Shown here: positions 10,285 to 21,204 of the stretch, one piece after another
Position numbering within the stretch: position 1 is the stretch's first letter
How the letters are laid out: every line of letters begins with the position of its first letter
Assembly (NCBI GenBank): GCA_905116865.2
Contig: CAJHNH020000235.1
Span: 234,501 to 298,500 of the forward strand
Source: Candidula unifasciata
Taxonomy: Eukaryota; Mollusca; Gastropoda; Stylommatophora; Geomitridae
Direction: 5' to 3'
Length of the DNA: 64,000 nt
Made by a program: the position numbers and the translations under genes
The notes under the pieces: model-generated
What the model saw: only the letters and a program-made list of their open reading frames with translations
What the model was told of the DNA's origin: nothing
Database searches by the model: none

Positions 10285-10745
10285 TGAGGTGAGATACGGT
10301 TGTGGTCTTTGAGACAAGGGAGATCTAAGGTTGTGGTCTGTGAGACAAGGGAGATATAAGGTTGTGGTCTGTGAGACAAGGGAGATATAAGGTTGTGGTC
10401 TGTGAGACAAGGAAGATCTAAGGTTGTGGTCTGTGAGTCAAGGGAGATCTAAGGTTGTGGTCTTTGAGACAAGGGAGATATAAGGTTGTGGTCTGTGAGA
10501 CAAGGGAGATCTCAGGGTTGTGGTCTGTGAGACAAGGGAGATCTAAGATTGTGGTCTGTGAGACAAGGGAGATCTCAGGGTTGTGGTCTGTGAGACAAGG
10601 GAGATCTCGGGGTTGTGGTCTGTGAGACAAGGGAGATCTCAGGGTTGTGGTCTGTGAGACATGGGAGATCTAGGGGTTGTGGTGTGTGAGACAAGGGAGA
10701 TCTAAGGTTGTGATGTGTGAGACAAGGGAGATATAATGTTGTGGT
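10285..10745. repeat. Minisatellite, 31-33-bp unit (about 14 copies)
   Basis: Tandem GTCTGTGAGACAAGGGAGAT followed by ATAAGGTTGTG, with variants. Confidence 0.95.
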
Positions 10746-10929
10746 TTATTTAACAGGAGAATCCTAACTGTAATGTTTTAGAAAAGAAAATAACCAGTAA
10801 TAAAAAAGACATTATGCCATATTTACAAGCTTTGAAATATGTTAAGCGCTGACCATATATTTTGTATAGACTAACTTTTTACCTCCGCTTTTGTCCATTG
10901 TAAAGTACCTCCACTTCAGCAGTGTGTGG

Positions 10930-11500
10930 GACACATGCCCCGTTTGGGTTCTGGGACCCTGTTTTGAAAGAAACAAGAATAGACCACTGCTCACCACCCC
11001 TTCTTCTTCTTCTTCTTCTTCTTCTTCTTCTTCTTCTTCTTCTTCTTCTTCTTCTTCTTTTTCCTCTTCTTCTTTTTCCTCTTCTTCTTCTTCTTCTTCT
11101 TATTCTTCTTCTTCTTCTTCTTCTTCTTCTTCTTCTTCTTCTTCTTCTTCTTCTTCTTCTTCTTCTTCTTCTTCTTCTTCTTCTTCTACTTCTTTTTCTT
11201 CTTCTTCTTCTTATGCTTCTTCTTCTTCTTTTACTTCTTTTTCTTCTTCTTTTTCTTCTTCTTCTTCTTCTGATTCTTCATCTTCTTCTGATTCTTCTTT
11301 TCTTCTTCTTCTCCTCCTCTTCTCCTTTTTTCTTCTTCTTCTTCTTTTACTTCTTCTGTTGCTCGTTCTGCTTATGTATTCTTCTTCCTCATCTTTTTTC
11401 TTTTTCTTATCCTACTTCTTCATCTTCTTCTTCCTCCTCTACTTCTTTATTCAGCTCCTTATTCTTCATCTTTATTTTCTTCTTCTGCTGATAATTTGTT
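10930..11500. repeat. Family-A head fused to a (TTC)n array
   Basis: About 10930-10995 resembles the family-A 5' head (TGGGTTCTGGGACCC, ACAAGAATAGACC). It then runs into about 500 bp of TTC-rich repeat. The long Ser, Leu and Phe frames are translations of the microsatellite. Confidence 0.8.
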
Positions 11501-11894
11501 TGCCCAATGTTTGTAGATCACCTCGTCCTGGCACTCAAAATTGATCAAGCCAGATCGACCTTTCATGTACTTATACAATTGTATCATGTTTATGATATCT
11601 AAACTTCACACAACACATGAGAATATTTAAATATAAGTAAACATTTAGAAGATATAACATGTTATTTGTCAAAGCTTGTTTGAGGCATTGATCTTGTCTT
11701 TGTACTCCGACATTGATCCGATGTAAACTTCAACATATCCGCCATGAATTGTACGGGAATTATATAACATACAGTGTTGTTATAGATTAATGATTATGTT
11801 TTTGGTATGATACGACACTATGCTGCTTGTTATACGTTTATAGCTACCTATTTGTTGTATATTTGGGGTCAAGTGTGAAATGTTTGTAGTGAGT

Positions 11895-12032
11895 GATTGT
11901 TCGCTCTGGAAATGTTTATTTTCTCCTTCTCGTTGACCTGCTGTAAGCTCTCGCAGAAAGTTCTGATTGTTCTTCCACTTCTGGACTTTTGTCTCGTTCC
12001 GGAACCTCAGTGTTGCTTGCAGATCTGTTTTA
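11895..12032 (-). mobile_element. SINE-like family A, 3' fragment
   Basis: The complement matches family A: GAACAATCAGAACTTTC and CCAGAAGTGGAAGAAC blocks, ending near CAGCAGGTCAACGAGAAGGA. Confidence 0.65.
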
Positions 12033-12069
12033 CTTATCTGACTTATTTGAAAAATAGAAGATTGGTACT

Positions 12070-12360
12070 TGGCTAGAGTATTTTAGAATCTTGTGTGAAT
12101 TAGAATGTGTGGAAGATGTTGCCAGATGTGAAGTAGATTGTAACAATGTGTGGAAGATATTGCCACATGTGAAGTAGATTGTAACAGTGTGTGAAAGGTG
12201 TGGCTGAGTGTTATAACAATGTATGGATGGCACGTATGTAATTGATTATGTTATCATGTCCGTGTATAAAGTATTGCCATGTTTAAAGTCACTTGTAACA
12301 GTGTGTGGAAGATGTGGTTATGTCTACATTAGAATTTAAGCATTTTATGAATATGTATTT
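12070..12360. repeat. Degenerate tandem repeat, about 56 bp
   Basis: Repeats of TGTGTGGAAGATGTTGCC...GTGAAGTAGATTGTAAC, three clear units and more diverged ones. Confidence 0.7.
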
Positions 12361-12394
12361 TTAAAATATGGTGTCTGTAAATTAGCCTCACAAA

Positions 12395-12650
12395 CTCAAG
12401 TGGATCAGTCACGGTTACGATGGTTTGGACATGTATGCAGAGTGGGAGAAAATCAGCAGGCATGAGGCTAAGAACCAGGGAACCAGACCTCCAGGGCGAC
12501 CCAGGGTCCGCTGGAAAGACATCATCGGACAGTCCCTAACTGACAGAGGACTGGAATGGAACAAAGCCAGGAAGAAAACTGCTGATAGAGAAGTCTGACA
12601 ATCTCTCTAGCAAACATCTACACCCCAAGGTAGAGGAGGAGTGACTAAGT
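12395..12650 (+). mobile_element. Non-LTR retrotransposon RT C-terminal fragment
   Basis: A degraded frame resembles the conserved end RLRWFGHV...GRPR-RW-D...SLTDRGLEWNRARK-TADRE typical of LINE ORF2 C-termini. Confidence 0.7.
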
Positions 12651-13067
12651 AGGTTTCTGTGAATTAGAATGAATGAGTGAGTGTGTGTATCGTTGTTGCA
12701 CCTTTCCATCTTTCAAGATAAGAGTGTTATTGTCTGCTATGTAGAGGCATGAGAGTTACAGCCCCTTAAGGCCAAGAATGAAGCTTCTCCTGTATATAGC
12801 ACAAAGCCTGGGCAGTATTGTAGAGACCATGTGTTCGCATGCAGCATGATCCCTCTCTCGGAGTGTAATATTACCCCAGAGAAAAGGTAACACAGATACG
12901 TTTGGAACAGAGAATACTGAAGATATGGCCGGATCAGAAAAGCTGTGCTGTGTATGTCCACCCAATGTATGTGTACACTTTATAATATTACAGTTTATTG
13001 CAAATTAAAATAGGAAAGTTAGATTTTAAAAAACATTCTTTCTAGAATTTATATTTACCTGCGAATT

Positions 13068-13222
13068 AGAATGTATCTTGAGAAGGTATCTTGAGAATAT
13101 ATCTTGAGAAGGTTACTTGAGAATGTATCTTGAGAATGTATCTTGAGAAAGTATCTTGAGAATGTATCTTGAGAAGGTTACTTGAGAATGTATCTTGAGA
13201 CGGTATCTTGAGAATATATCTT
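13068..13222. repeat. 18-bp minisatellite
   Basis: Tandem variants of GAATGTATCTTGAGAAGG. Confidence 0.9.
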
Positions 13223-13449
13223 GTTTGAGAGCGTGTAAAACCAAGAGAAGAAACAGAGCACGTTGCAGATCCTTTGAAGCCAACCTTTATTGCGGAGATG
13301 GCACCTGATTGATTGATGTGTCTGTGTTTAAATTTAAAATGTGGTAATATGTGAGAGATGTGGCTGCATGTAAATTAGATCGTAACAAAGAGTGAAAGAT
13401 AAGTTTAGATGTTAATTAGAATGTAAGTATGTGTTTAAGAAACAGACTA

Positions 13450-13600
13450 AACACAAATGTTGACAACAATGGTCCTGAAACCCCATGCTATCTTTGTGGA
13501 AGACTTTTCTTGACACGGGCGGGTCTTGCAAGTCACACTCGCCTTCGCCACGGGCTGTGAGTCTCATGCCTCCTCATAGCGCAATATAACACTATCGTCT
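13450..13600 (+). mobile_element. LINE C-terminal zinc-knuckle fragment
   Basis: The frame TPCYLCGRLFLTRAGLASHT then RLRHGL has a Cx2C...Hx4H pattern found downstream of RT in some LINEs. A complement of the same block lies at about 48195-48300. Not part of a host zinc-finger gene as far as can be seen. Confidence 0.6.
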
Positions 13601-14554
13601 GGAAAAACGGAAAGGTGCCAATAAATGTGATAAAGATGTGTTGAAATAATTTGGGTTTCTGTAAATTGGAAATAATGTTGTTTATGCAGTTCATTTTGTT
13701 ACTGTCCTCTGCTAATTATAGTCGGGCCTAAAAAAATGTTTGAGAATTTATGCTTGCATGTAAATTAGAATGTGGGGTTAATTTAACATAGATACAAGTA
13801 TATGATTGATGTAAATTAGAATAAAGGTAATTGTCTACAATTTTGTACAACGTACTGCTTGGGTTTGTACAAAGCAATTTACTGAACTGTGTTGATTTCT
13901 GATTTAACATGCTTGATGCAGTCTGTCTGGAGTGTTTGAAATATGTTTGTATGTTGTGGGTGATGTGTCGGTTTGTATGTATGTTGTGAAAGACACTATA
14001 GTTTGGTCATAATAAATACTTTTGAGCAGGCAGTGGGTCTATTCTTGTTTTCCCCACAATGGAGAATTTCTAGAACTAACATTCGTATAAAGAATGGGAA
14101 GAATGTGTGTACCATCTCTGAAGAAATGTCTCCTAAAGATAAAACCGTGAGGATATTCATCGATTATATTAAGGGTATATAAATCCACTGTTTTAATAAC
14201 AGTGTTTGTAAAATTATCTAAATTTGCACAGTAAAATGTATATCTCAGTCACAACCTAGAATGGTGTAAACAAAGCAATATTTAAAACACATAGAAGTAA
14301 TGGACATGAGTGACAATGAGTTAATTTTCAAAAAATTGTGGGTTGAATAATGAATGGATTATCTTTGAGGTATTTGGGATTTTCTATAGAAAAGGATGAA
14401 GAGCTCTATCATAATTCATGTAAGACCAGTTGTTTGCGTTTAGTCATATGCCTGTTTGTGGGGACATGCAACTGTTTCTTCCTCTTTTCCTGTGCTTACC
14501 CTTCAAAGTGCAGGTGGCACATAGTGTTGCGAGTTACAGCTAGGCTGTGATATC

Positions 14555-14645
14555 TGCCCTGTTCAGCCCCACACATCTGATTTAGCCAACCGTTAATTAG
14601 TCATCTTTTTATAACATGCTATTTGGGGGCGGTAGGTGCGGAGGG
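14555..14645 (-). mobile_element. Repeat family B head fragment
   Basis: Complement of the block CTAATTA...GATATCACAGCC seen in the fuller copy at 56998-57275. Related pieces lie at about 5150-5240, 14035-14070 and 48125-48195. Confidence 0.55.
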
Positions 14646-14789
14646 GGGGTGTTACCCCCAAAATGGGGCACCAGAAGCCAAATGGATAGATCAAGAAGGA
14701 AAGTTTAAGATAATGTTTGGTTATTTGTTCAAAAGAAAGAGCATCTAATTATACACAGGGTATTCTTTGAGTTTCCGTAAATAAATGTT

Positions 14790-15090
14790 TTTAAATCGCG
14801 GTGTGGGTTTCAGGGACCCCACTGTGGGGAAAACAAGAACAGACCCACTGCCTTCCCAACAAGCATGCCAAAAGAGTCGACTGACCGGGGAGTTTCCTTC
14901 GCAGTCAGACTGCTTTTGCCCTGAGTGGCAAGGAACTAACAATCCGCATACAATTAGGTCAGATCTGTTAAACGGATGTGCATGCAACACTCAGATTCTG
15001 GAACAGAACTAAAGTCCAGAGGTGGGTAGACAACCAGAAATTTCTGCTGGAGTTTATAGCCAGTGAATGAGAAGAAGAAGAAGAAGAATA
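14790..15090 (+). mobile_element. SINE-like family A, near-full copy
   Basis: It runs from a CGGTGTGGGTTTCAGGGACC head through ACAAGAACAGACCCACTGCC, an AAGAGTCGACTG block, TGTTAAACGGATGTGC, and GAGTTTATAGCCAGTGAATG into a (GAA)n tail. Copies at 38498-38755 and 40157-40405 show target duplications, so the family moves by retrotransposition. No clear pol III A/B boxes were seen. Confidence 0.75.
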
Positions 15091-15299
15091 AAAACTAAAT
15101 GTATTACAAATGCCATTGCAAGCATAACTCCATCTGTGCTTATACAAGCTCTTCCGCAGCAAAGAACGCTCAACAAAATGTGTTTACGTAGGAAAAACAA
15201 ACATTTTTTTTAATGAGCTCCATTTTTATTTATATAATATGCTGCGCGTGAGTGGCGTTGTTTTGAAAACACATTTCGATGTATGTCCTTCCTTGATGA

Positions 15300-15690
15300 G
15301 TTCAGTTGAGTTGAGTCAAGAATTGACATCACAGCACTTGGGGCATTCCCATATGCGCTCCATCCCCATCTTCAGCAGCCGGTGCAGAGTTCCAGTACTA
15401 ATGGTACTGGTCGCCATCTGGTTATATGTCCGTCTTTCATTTTCTCTGAGTGTAGTGAGCTGGCCAGACCCTCTGGTCACACCCAGGTGCATCATTCTCT
15501 CCATGCCATTGTAATTTAGTCTCTTCTGACTTCATTTTTTGTTTCCAAAGGACCTGGTCCACATCTGCTCTGTCATGTATCATTTCACCACCCCCCCCCC
15601 CCCCACCCCCAGGGGTGCAAATCCAGTCAATCTGTCTGCCTGTTCATTCCCCACCATACTGGCATGGCCTGGAGAACATCTATAAGCACG
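15300..15690 (-). mobile_element. LINE-A 3' fragment
   Basis: The - strand encodes pieces of the LINE-A C-terminus (RMMHLGVTRGSGQLTTLREN and ERIWECPKCCDVNS), then an upstream part interrupted by a C-rich run at 15589-15608. Confidence 0.8.
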
Positions 15691-16039
15691 GCTGCAGTTA
15701 TTCTTGTATTAGTGTTACTGTTATGTTTATTTTTTCATATTTATGAAAACTTATACGGGACACCCACCACGTATAAAAGAAGATGAAAACATGTTTTATA
15801 TTCCATGTACAGCTAGTCGTGTGTTTGTATGACTGTTTGTATGGACGTGCAACTAACTGTTTGTCTGGTCGTTATACTTATTATCAATAGCAATACAGAT
15901 TGATTTGTTTTTCTCTGTCTACTAGTCCTTGTGGACTGCAGCCAGACTGTTCCATTGATATATTCTTTACAAAAGTAAACACACAAGAAAGCAACAAATA
16001 AATTGTATATAAAGTCCTGGGCAGTTTTCTTATAATATT

Positions 16040-16506
16040 GTTTATACCCTTATTGTCATTACTATCATTATTATCTTCACCACCGTTGTTATCATTTGTA
16101 TCATTATCATTATTACCACCTTTGTCATCATTATCATGAGTATCATCATTACCACCTTTGTCATCATTATCATCGTTAACATCTGTGTCATCAGTATCAT
16201 CATTGCCATCTGTGTTGTCATTGTCATCATTGCCATCAGTATCATCATTGCCATCTTTGTCATCAGTATCATCATTGCCATCTTTGTCATCAGTATCATC
16301 ATTGCCATCTTTGTCATCAGTATCATCATTGCCATCTTTGTCATCAGTATCATCATTGCCATCTTTGTCATCAGTATCATCATTGCCATCTTTGTCATCA
16401 GTATCATCATTGCCATCTTTGTCATCATTATCATCGTTAACATCTTTGTCATCAGTATCATCATTGTCATCTTTGTCATCATTATCATCATTGTCATCTT
16501 TGTCAT
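16040..16506. repeat. ATC-rich 27-bp array grown from a LINE-B tail
   Basis: The core is CATCAGTATCATCATTGCCA plus TCTTTGT, about 12 units, flanked by looser ATC repeats. It directly abuts the 3' end of the minus-strand LINE-B at 16506; that family normally ends in (GAT)n, whose complement is ATC. Confidence 0.9.
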
Positions 16507-17260
16507 CATTATCATCATCAGGTGGCAGGTCCTTTGCAGAACGTTGTTCTCATCACAACCAGCGTGAGAGAAACTCAGTCTCTCTTCAGCTGTCTTGCCA
16601 CGTGCACCTTCTTACCCAAGATATCACTGATATCCTCTGCCCATCCTTCTGGTGGTCAACCCCTGCCCTTACTTCCTGCTACCAAGCCTTTTGCTATTAA
16701 TTTTGTTTGTCAGCCCGCTGTGCTGCCTAATATGACCTTATTTTGGTTTTCACAAGACAGATGTGGTCAAGGCCCTTTGAGAACAAGTTAGGAATCAGTA
16801 GAGAAAGAAGATTATTATGGCCTGGAGAGAATGAGGCACCTGGGTGTAACCAGTGGGTCTGGCCGGCTCACTACACTCAGAGGAAAGGCAAGACGGACAT
16901 ATAACCAGTTTGTGACCGGTACCATCAGTATTGGAACTCTGCATTCACTGCTGAAGGTGAGGATGGAGCACACATGGGAATGCCCCGAGTACCATGATGC
17001 CAATTCTTGACCCAACTCAACTCATTCTGGTTTCCAAAACAAGATGCTTTTTACCAGTCAAGCTTCTTTCATGTTCAGATCTTTTAGCATGTTATTATTT
17101 CTTTTCTTGGTCCATACCATTCTGAGAATCTTTCTAAAGCATTTCCCTTTAAAAGTCACTTTTTTCTTCCTGAATGACTACAAGATGGTCAGCAACTCAC
17201 ATCCCTATGTTGCTACAGGAAGATGCATGCTCTCAAAATTGTGACTTTGGTTCCCTTGCT
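16506..17260 (-). mobile_element. LINE-B copy split by a nested LINE-A
   Basis: 16506-16755 (-) matches the LINE-B end. 17036-17260 (-) matches the RT part just upstream (blocks ACIFPVAT, KCFRKILRM, WTKK). The halves are contiguous in other LINE-B copies (33275-33840), so the + strand LINE-A at 16756-17035 is an insertion. GGTTTTCACAAGA (left) and GGTTTCCAAAACAAGA (right) may be the decayed target duplication. Confidence 0.8.
16756..17035 (+). mobile_element. LINE-A 3' fragment nested in LINE-B
   Basis: The + strand carries the broken LINE-A C-terminus (RHLGVTSGSGRLTTLRGKAR; then a final ECPEYHDANS-type end). It is 5' truncated. Confidence 0.8.
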
Positions 17261-17282
17261 AGTGCTTTGTGTTTATATTTAT

Positions 17283-18060
17283 TCCATGGATCAACATCAT
17301 GGCACACATTGATTTGATTCAAGAACCGACATCACAGCACTCGGGGCATTCCCATAAGCGCTCCGTCCCCATCTTCAGCAGCCAGCGAAGAGTTATGGTA
17401 CTAATGGTGCCAGTAGCATTCTGATTAAACGTTCGTCTTGCCTTTCCTCTGAGCCTCGAGCATCTGCCAGAACCTCTCGTCACCCCCAACTGTATCAATC
17501 TCACCAGACTGTGGTGATCCATCTGCTCCTCCGAGCTGTACATGCTCTCCCTCAAGGCACTAACCATGTCTGCCTTATCATGCATCAGTATTCCACCAAG
17601 TTGTGCAGAGCCAGCCAGTCTGTCTGCGTGTTCCTTTCCCAACACACCGGCGTCTTCCGGTGAAAATTCCAGACAATAATTCCTCACCCGTGTTTTCAGC
17701 AGCGAAGCATGCCACTCTGCACGAAGCATGCCTGTTCTGATCTTCCTCAGCATGCTTTCTGAGTCATTTACAATTGGCACACATTTGTAACCCATAAGTG
17801 CTCCGTTCTTCTTCTAACTCAAGCCTGAGTCTGAAGGTTATCAGCACAGTGCATGAACTTTGTTGCACCGGTGAGGATCCTGAAATACTTTGGGTAGATT
17901 GTTAACTCCAAATTCTGACCGGGCAGTGCTGTTAGGCTACTCTTTTTTATTTCCAACTGCCAATGGATTTTTTTTATGTGCGCAACAATACACACGGGCT
18001 TCCGATCTTACTACTGAGAGAAAAGGGGGGATCCCAGCCTACAGCGGGGTTTGCCTCCAG
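17283..18060 (-). mobile_element. SINE family S2 copy interrupted by LINE-A
   Basis: The SINE 3' end (TGGATCAACATCATGGCACA on the + strand) at 17289-17310 is separated from the rest (17786-18060, including CTCTTCTTCTAACTCAAGCC-type sequence) by the LINE-A at 17311-17774. Compare the uninterrupted S2 copy at 46184-46530. Confidence 0.85.
17311..17774 (-). mobile_element. LINE-A insertion, 5' truncated, with 11-bp target duplication
   Basis: The - strand has an open frame of about 150 codons: a DSESMLRKI block, a SPEDAGVLGKEHADRLAGSA block typical of the end of an RNase H domain, and the terminal MGTERLWECPECCDVGS. TGGCACACATT occurs at both borders (17300-17310 and 17775-17785). One frame still open over the whole fragment suggests a fairly young insertion. 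Confidence 0.92.
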
Positions 18061-18130
18061 CACAGAACGATATCTGTAGAGATGCATAAACGTCTAGGCT
18101 AGCTGGCAAGGCACTTGACGATGATGATGA
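18060..18130 (+). mobile_element. LINE-B 3' end fragment
   Basis: GAGATGCATAAACGTCTAGG, GGCAAGGCACTTG and (GAT)n match the end of the copy at 4060-4130. Confidence 0.6.
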
Positions 18131-18539
18131 TCTAGCTATAGACTTTTCGTTTTTGTCTTCCATTATAAATTTCTTGGGATATTAATTTGGTTGTTCCCTA
18201 CCACTGTTTTCCACATCTAGATAATTTTAGACTGTCCTCAGCGCAGAGGTATCCACTTATCTTAGTGGAATACTTGGTCTCCATAGCTGCATCGGCCACA
18301 CTATCCAAAAACGTTATTATCAGTATTACACTGTCGTCAATATAGATATTATAGAAAACATATTCTGGAAAAATCAGAAAGAGAATGTGGGCAAATGAGA
18401 AATGATTGGAGAGCTGAGCGACTTAGAAAAAAGCAGGTTAAATACACTCGAATGCATCAACTGTGAGGAAATACCTTGCTTTAATTGTGAAAGGGATGGC
18501 ATCACAGAGCAGGGTACTCCCGTATTTTGACAACCTTAA

Positions 18540-18795
18540 CGATTGCTGAAGGTTCAGGTTATTAGTCTTGTAAATGTGGAAAGCATCCTACATGATCTGA
18601 TCATGACGGAGAATTGGCTTATAAACAGCACCCTGTCCTGAAAGCTGGGGTATTCTGGTCGTGTTTAGCGTCATAATGGCCTGGAGAGAACCGTTATGGG
18701 GGAAGGGGTACCATTTCCGGAAAACGAGGCAGAGGTAAACTTCTGCGAAGATGGGTACGAGACATTGGCTGTGAAAGCACATAGGGCTGGAGAAT
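18540..18795 (+). mobile_element. LINE-B RT C-terminal fragment
   Basis: The frame has TENWLINSTLS, KLGYSG and a FCEDGYE-like end, corresponding to the IKEDWLINSILSRKL-type region of LINE-B. Confidence 0.7.
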
Positions 18796-18799
18796 AAGC

Positions 18800-18831
18800 T
18801 ATATATATGTATATATATATCTATATATATA

Positions 18832-18877
<46 letters not shown>

Positions 18878-18890
18878 ATATATACTTTTA
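18800..18890. repeat. (TA)n microsatellite
   Basis: Nearly pure TATATA over about 90 bp. Confidence 0.95.
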
Positions 18891-19139
18891 GGCATACCGT
18901 GACGAAAGCAACGTACTGTAAAGGTTGAAAGGACCTGTTGATTGAAGATAAATTGAGAGCAGGTCTTATTATTCCCAAAACACAGTACATGGTTATTCAA
19001 AATGATAGATACACTTTCATTCGTGTATATCTCCTTGAATATACTTTGCATATTAATAATATACCAGCGTGAGAGATAGAGATGGAAGAGAGACATAGAG
19101 AGAAATGAAGATCTAAAGTCTACAAACTTACAATAGAGG

Positions 19140-19330
19140 TTATGGATATTTAATATGGCCGCCGTCTTCTGCTCGGCAAATATCTAAGCGGTAGCCGAAC
19201 TCACCCCACACATGAAGTAGCATCTCTTGTATAACTGAGTTTATTGCAGCTGTGATACGGTTCTGTAGGTTGGGCAGAAACATGGCCCCCACAGGAGAAG
19301 TCAAGTGAGACTGAAAGTGTATCAATTTTA
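19140..19330 (-). pseudogene. DDE transposase C-terminus remnant
   Basis: The - strand frame reads FLPNLQNRITAAINSVIQEM then LLHVWGEFGYRLDICRAEDG-GHI. This is the usual ending of Tc-type DDE endonucleases (pattern LQNRI--AI--V---ML--VW-E--YR-DICR---G-HIE). The catalytic region is not present nearby, so it is a fragment. Confidence 0.65.
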
Positions 19331-19491
19331 TTGATTGGCCCTGTACATCAATATCGCCTGGATAGACAGAGAAGTGCCAGCCTCGTTATCAACATCATTA
19401 TGATAACATGATGAAGCTTCGCTCAGATAAAGTTAACAGTTTAAGTTGAGTGGATACTCTTAATCGCCTCAGTTGTAATACCATATAGCTT

Positions 19492-19494
<3 letters not shown>

Positions 19495-19554
<60 letters not shown>
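19495..19554. repeat. (CT)n microsatellite
   Basis: About 60 bp of uninterrupted CT. Confidence 0.95.
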
Positions 19555-19557
<3 letters not shown>

Positions 19558-19797
19558 GAACGACTAGCTACCTGTTGAAAGCCACTTTCGAAGCACGAAC
19601 TCCATAGATCCTGCGACGATCCCCAAAGCTTTCCTTACTAAAATATGCACCGTCAACTGATTGTTGCATTCTGTAAAATGGAAACCCGAGACCTTAAGAA
19701 CGTCAGGCAAATTGTTTAACCCTTTCAGTTCCAGGTTTTCCAAAAGACAACCCAAATGAAGAAATAACCACATTGAAACACAAAGATGTCCAATAAG

Positions 19798-19799
<2 letters not shown>

Positions 19800-19889
<90 letters not shown>

Positions 19890-19907
19890 CCCCCCCCCCC
19901 CCCCCCC
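19800..19907. repeat. Poly(C) tract, 88 C then 18 C
   Basis: 88 consecutive C, AA, then 18 C and A-rich sequence. The minus strand is poly(G). The tract length may partly be an assembly artefact. Confidence 0.9.
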
Positions 19908-20194
19908 AAAAAAAAAATTACAAAAAAAAACCTGGTTAGTAAGATCTAGACAACTATGCCAAAGTGGCAGCGAGAGCAGAGGCACAACATAAAGGACTTA
20001 TAGATGATGGTCTTAGAGACTGTACAGCAAGGCTGAAAGGCAGATGGAAGATCCATAGGCAACCTTCAATATGGATACGGCATATAATTCATTGAAATTT
20101 AAATGCATATTTATTCCTGTTAATCAAGATTCAACTTTTACTTTTACCAATCTAACCAATAGAGATGCTGCTTCAAATCGCCCTGATGTATCGA

Positions 20195-20307
20195 ATCATT
20201 TCATTGGCTGGCAACATTTTCAAAACAAAAGTGCATCTTTTGCTCGCAGCTCGACAAGACGGTCGGGGAAAGTTCTTTGTCAATTTTGTGAAATATTTCT
20301 CCAGTTT
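20195..20307 (+). promoter_or_regulatory. Candidate CDCA3 promoter and non-coding first exon
   Basis: An inverted CCAAT box (ATTGG, 20203-20207) is followed by TTCAAA (20219-20224), the complement of a CHR-type TTTGAA element. CCAAT plus CHR is the usual promoter layout of G2/M genes such as CDCA3. About 80 bp downstream is GTAAGT at 20308, a good donor that could splice to the acceptor at 22636 just before the CDCA3 start codon. These are short motifs and no transcript evidence is available. Confidence 0.3.
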
Positions 20308-21204
20308 GTAAGTTATTAACTTATTGTCATTGTTGTTTGTTTCTTTGGTTAGTAATACGTGTGGATATATGTTAACTTTGAGGAAAATTCTAGACGCCAG
20401 CGCCGTTTTATTCAAGTAACAGGTAACAGACACACACAAAGTTGAAAAAGTGAAACAGTAAAGCCGGGTCCTTCCTTCTCTTTCTCATCGCATCCGATGA
20501 TGATGTCCATCCCTATAATATAATAATAATCTTGATGATCATCAATCATGAGAAATGTATCAGGATTTTCCTTCTTCTTTCATTAGTTACTCAGGTATTT
20601 CATCTGCTTAGTGCGTGCTCTTAGTTCCACATGTTCCAGTGAACCAAACTGTAAGAAAAGAGGCTGAACTGCTGATGTTGATTGTAAGTTAAACGTTGGA
20701 TATCAGATATGACAGTGGACACACACACGTTTACTTAGAAAACAGTGTAACTTGAACGTCTTGGCACTGGAACCTACAGGGGCATAGAAATAAAGGCAGA
20801 CCAAAACACAAAGAGAGAAGTGAGCTAGAGAGGGAAGTTGAATGAAATCATGGGGAAGACACAAGGAGAGCTGATATGATAGGTTATTGTTATTAAATAT
20901 TATTAGTGTTAGTGTTAAAACAATTTGGCGTGAGTTGGTTGGGTGCCTATGCTCCACTGGGGGGGGGGGGGTAAGAAGAAGTCCACGCTCTTCTGCCTGT
21001 TTAGACACACTGTGCCATTAAGCGTAGACTGTCACGGTCTCAGTCACACGATCACCAGAATTTCTGGATCCAAGCACGTCAGTGTCGGCACTCCGAACAA
21101 CGTTCCCAAATTATCGAAGTTAAAAATATACCCTAACCTAGGCTTCGATAGTTGCATCCAAAACCCGTCATTTATTTGGGTGTTAGGGTTAGTTCTGGTT
21201 AGGG

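Noticed and set aside
10891..11544. Long Ser-rich, Leu-rich and Phe-rich frames (also near 7068-7748 and 57820-58188)
   Set aside because: Translations of TTC microsatellites in three frames.
13973..14182. 69-residue + strand frame
   Set aside because: Its first part is the complement of a family A/B head (about 14030-14070); no clear donor or homologue.
17319..17795. 158-residue minus-strand frame as a host gene
   Set aside because: It is the RNase H/C-terminal part of LINE-A, present in more than ten copies and flanked by a target duplication.
18188..18340. Minus-strand peptide-like stretch (VADAAMETKYSTKISG)
   Set aside because: Stops on both sides, lies between LINE-B fragments and is likely a retroelement remnant.
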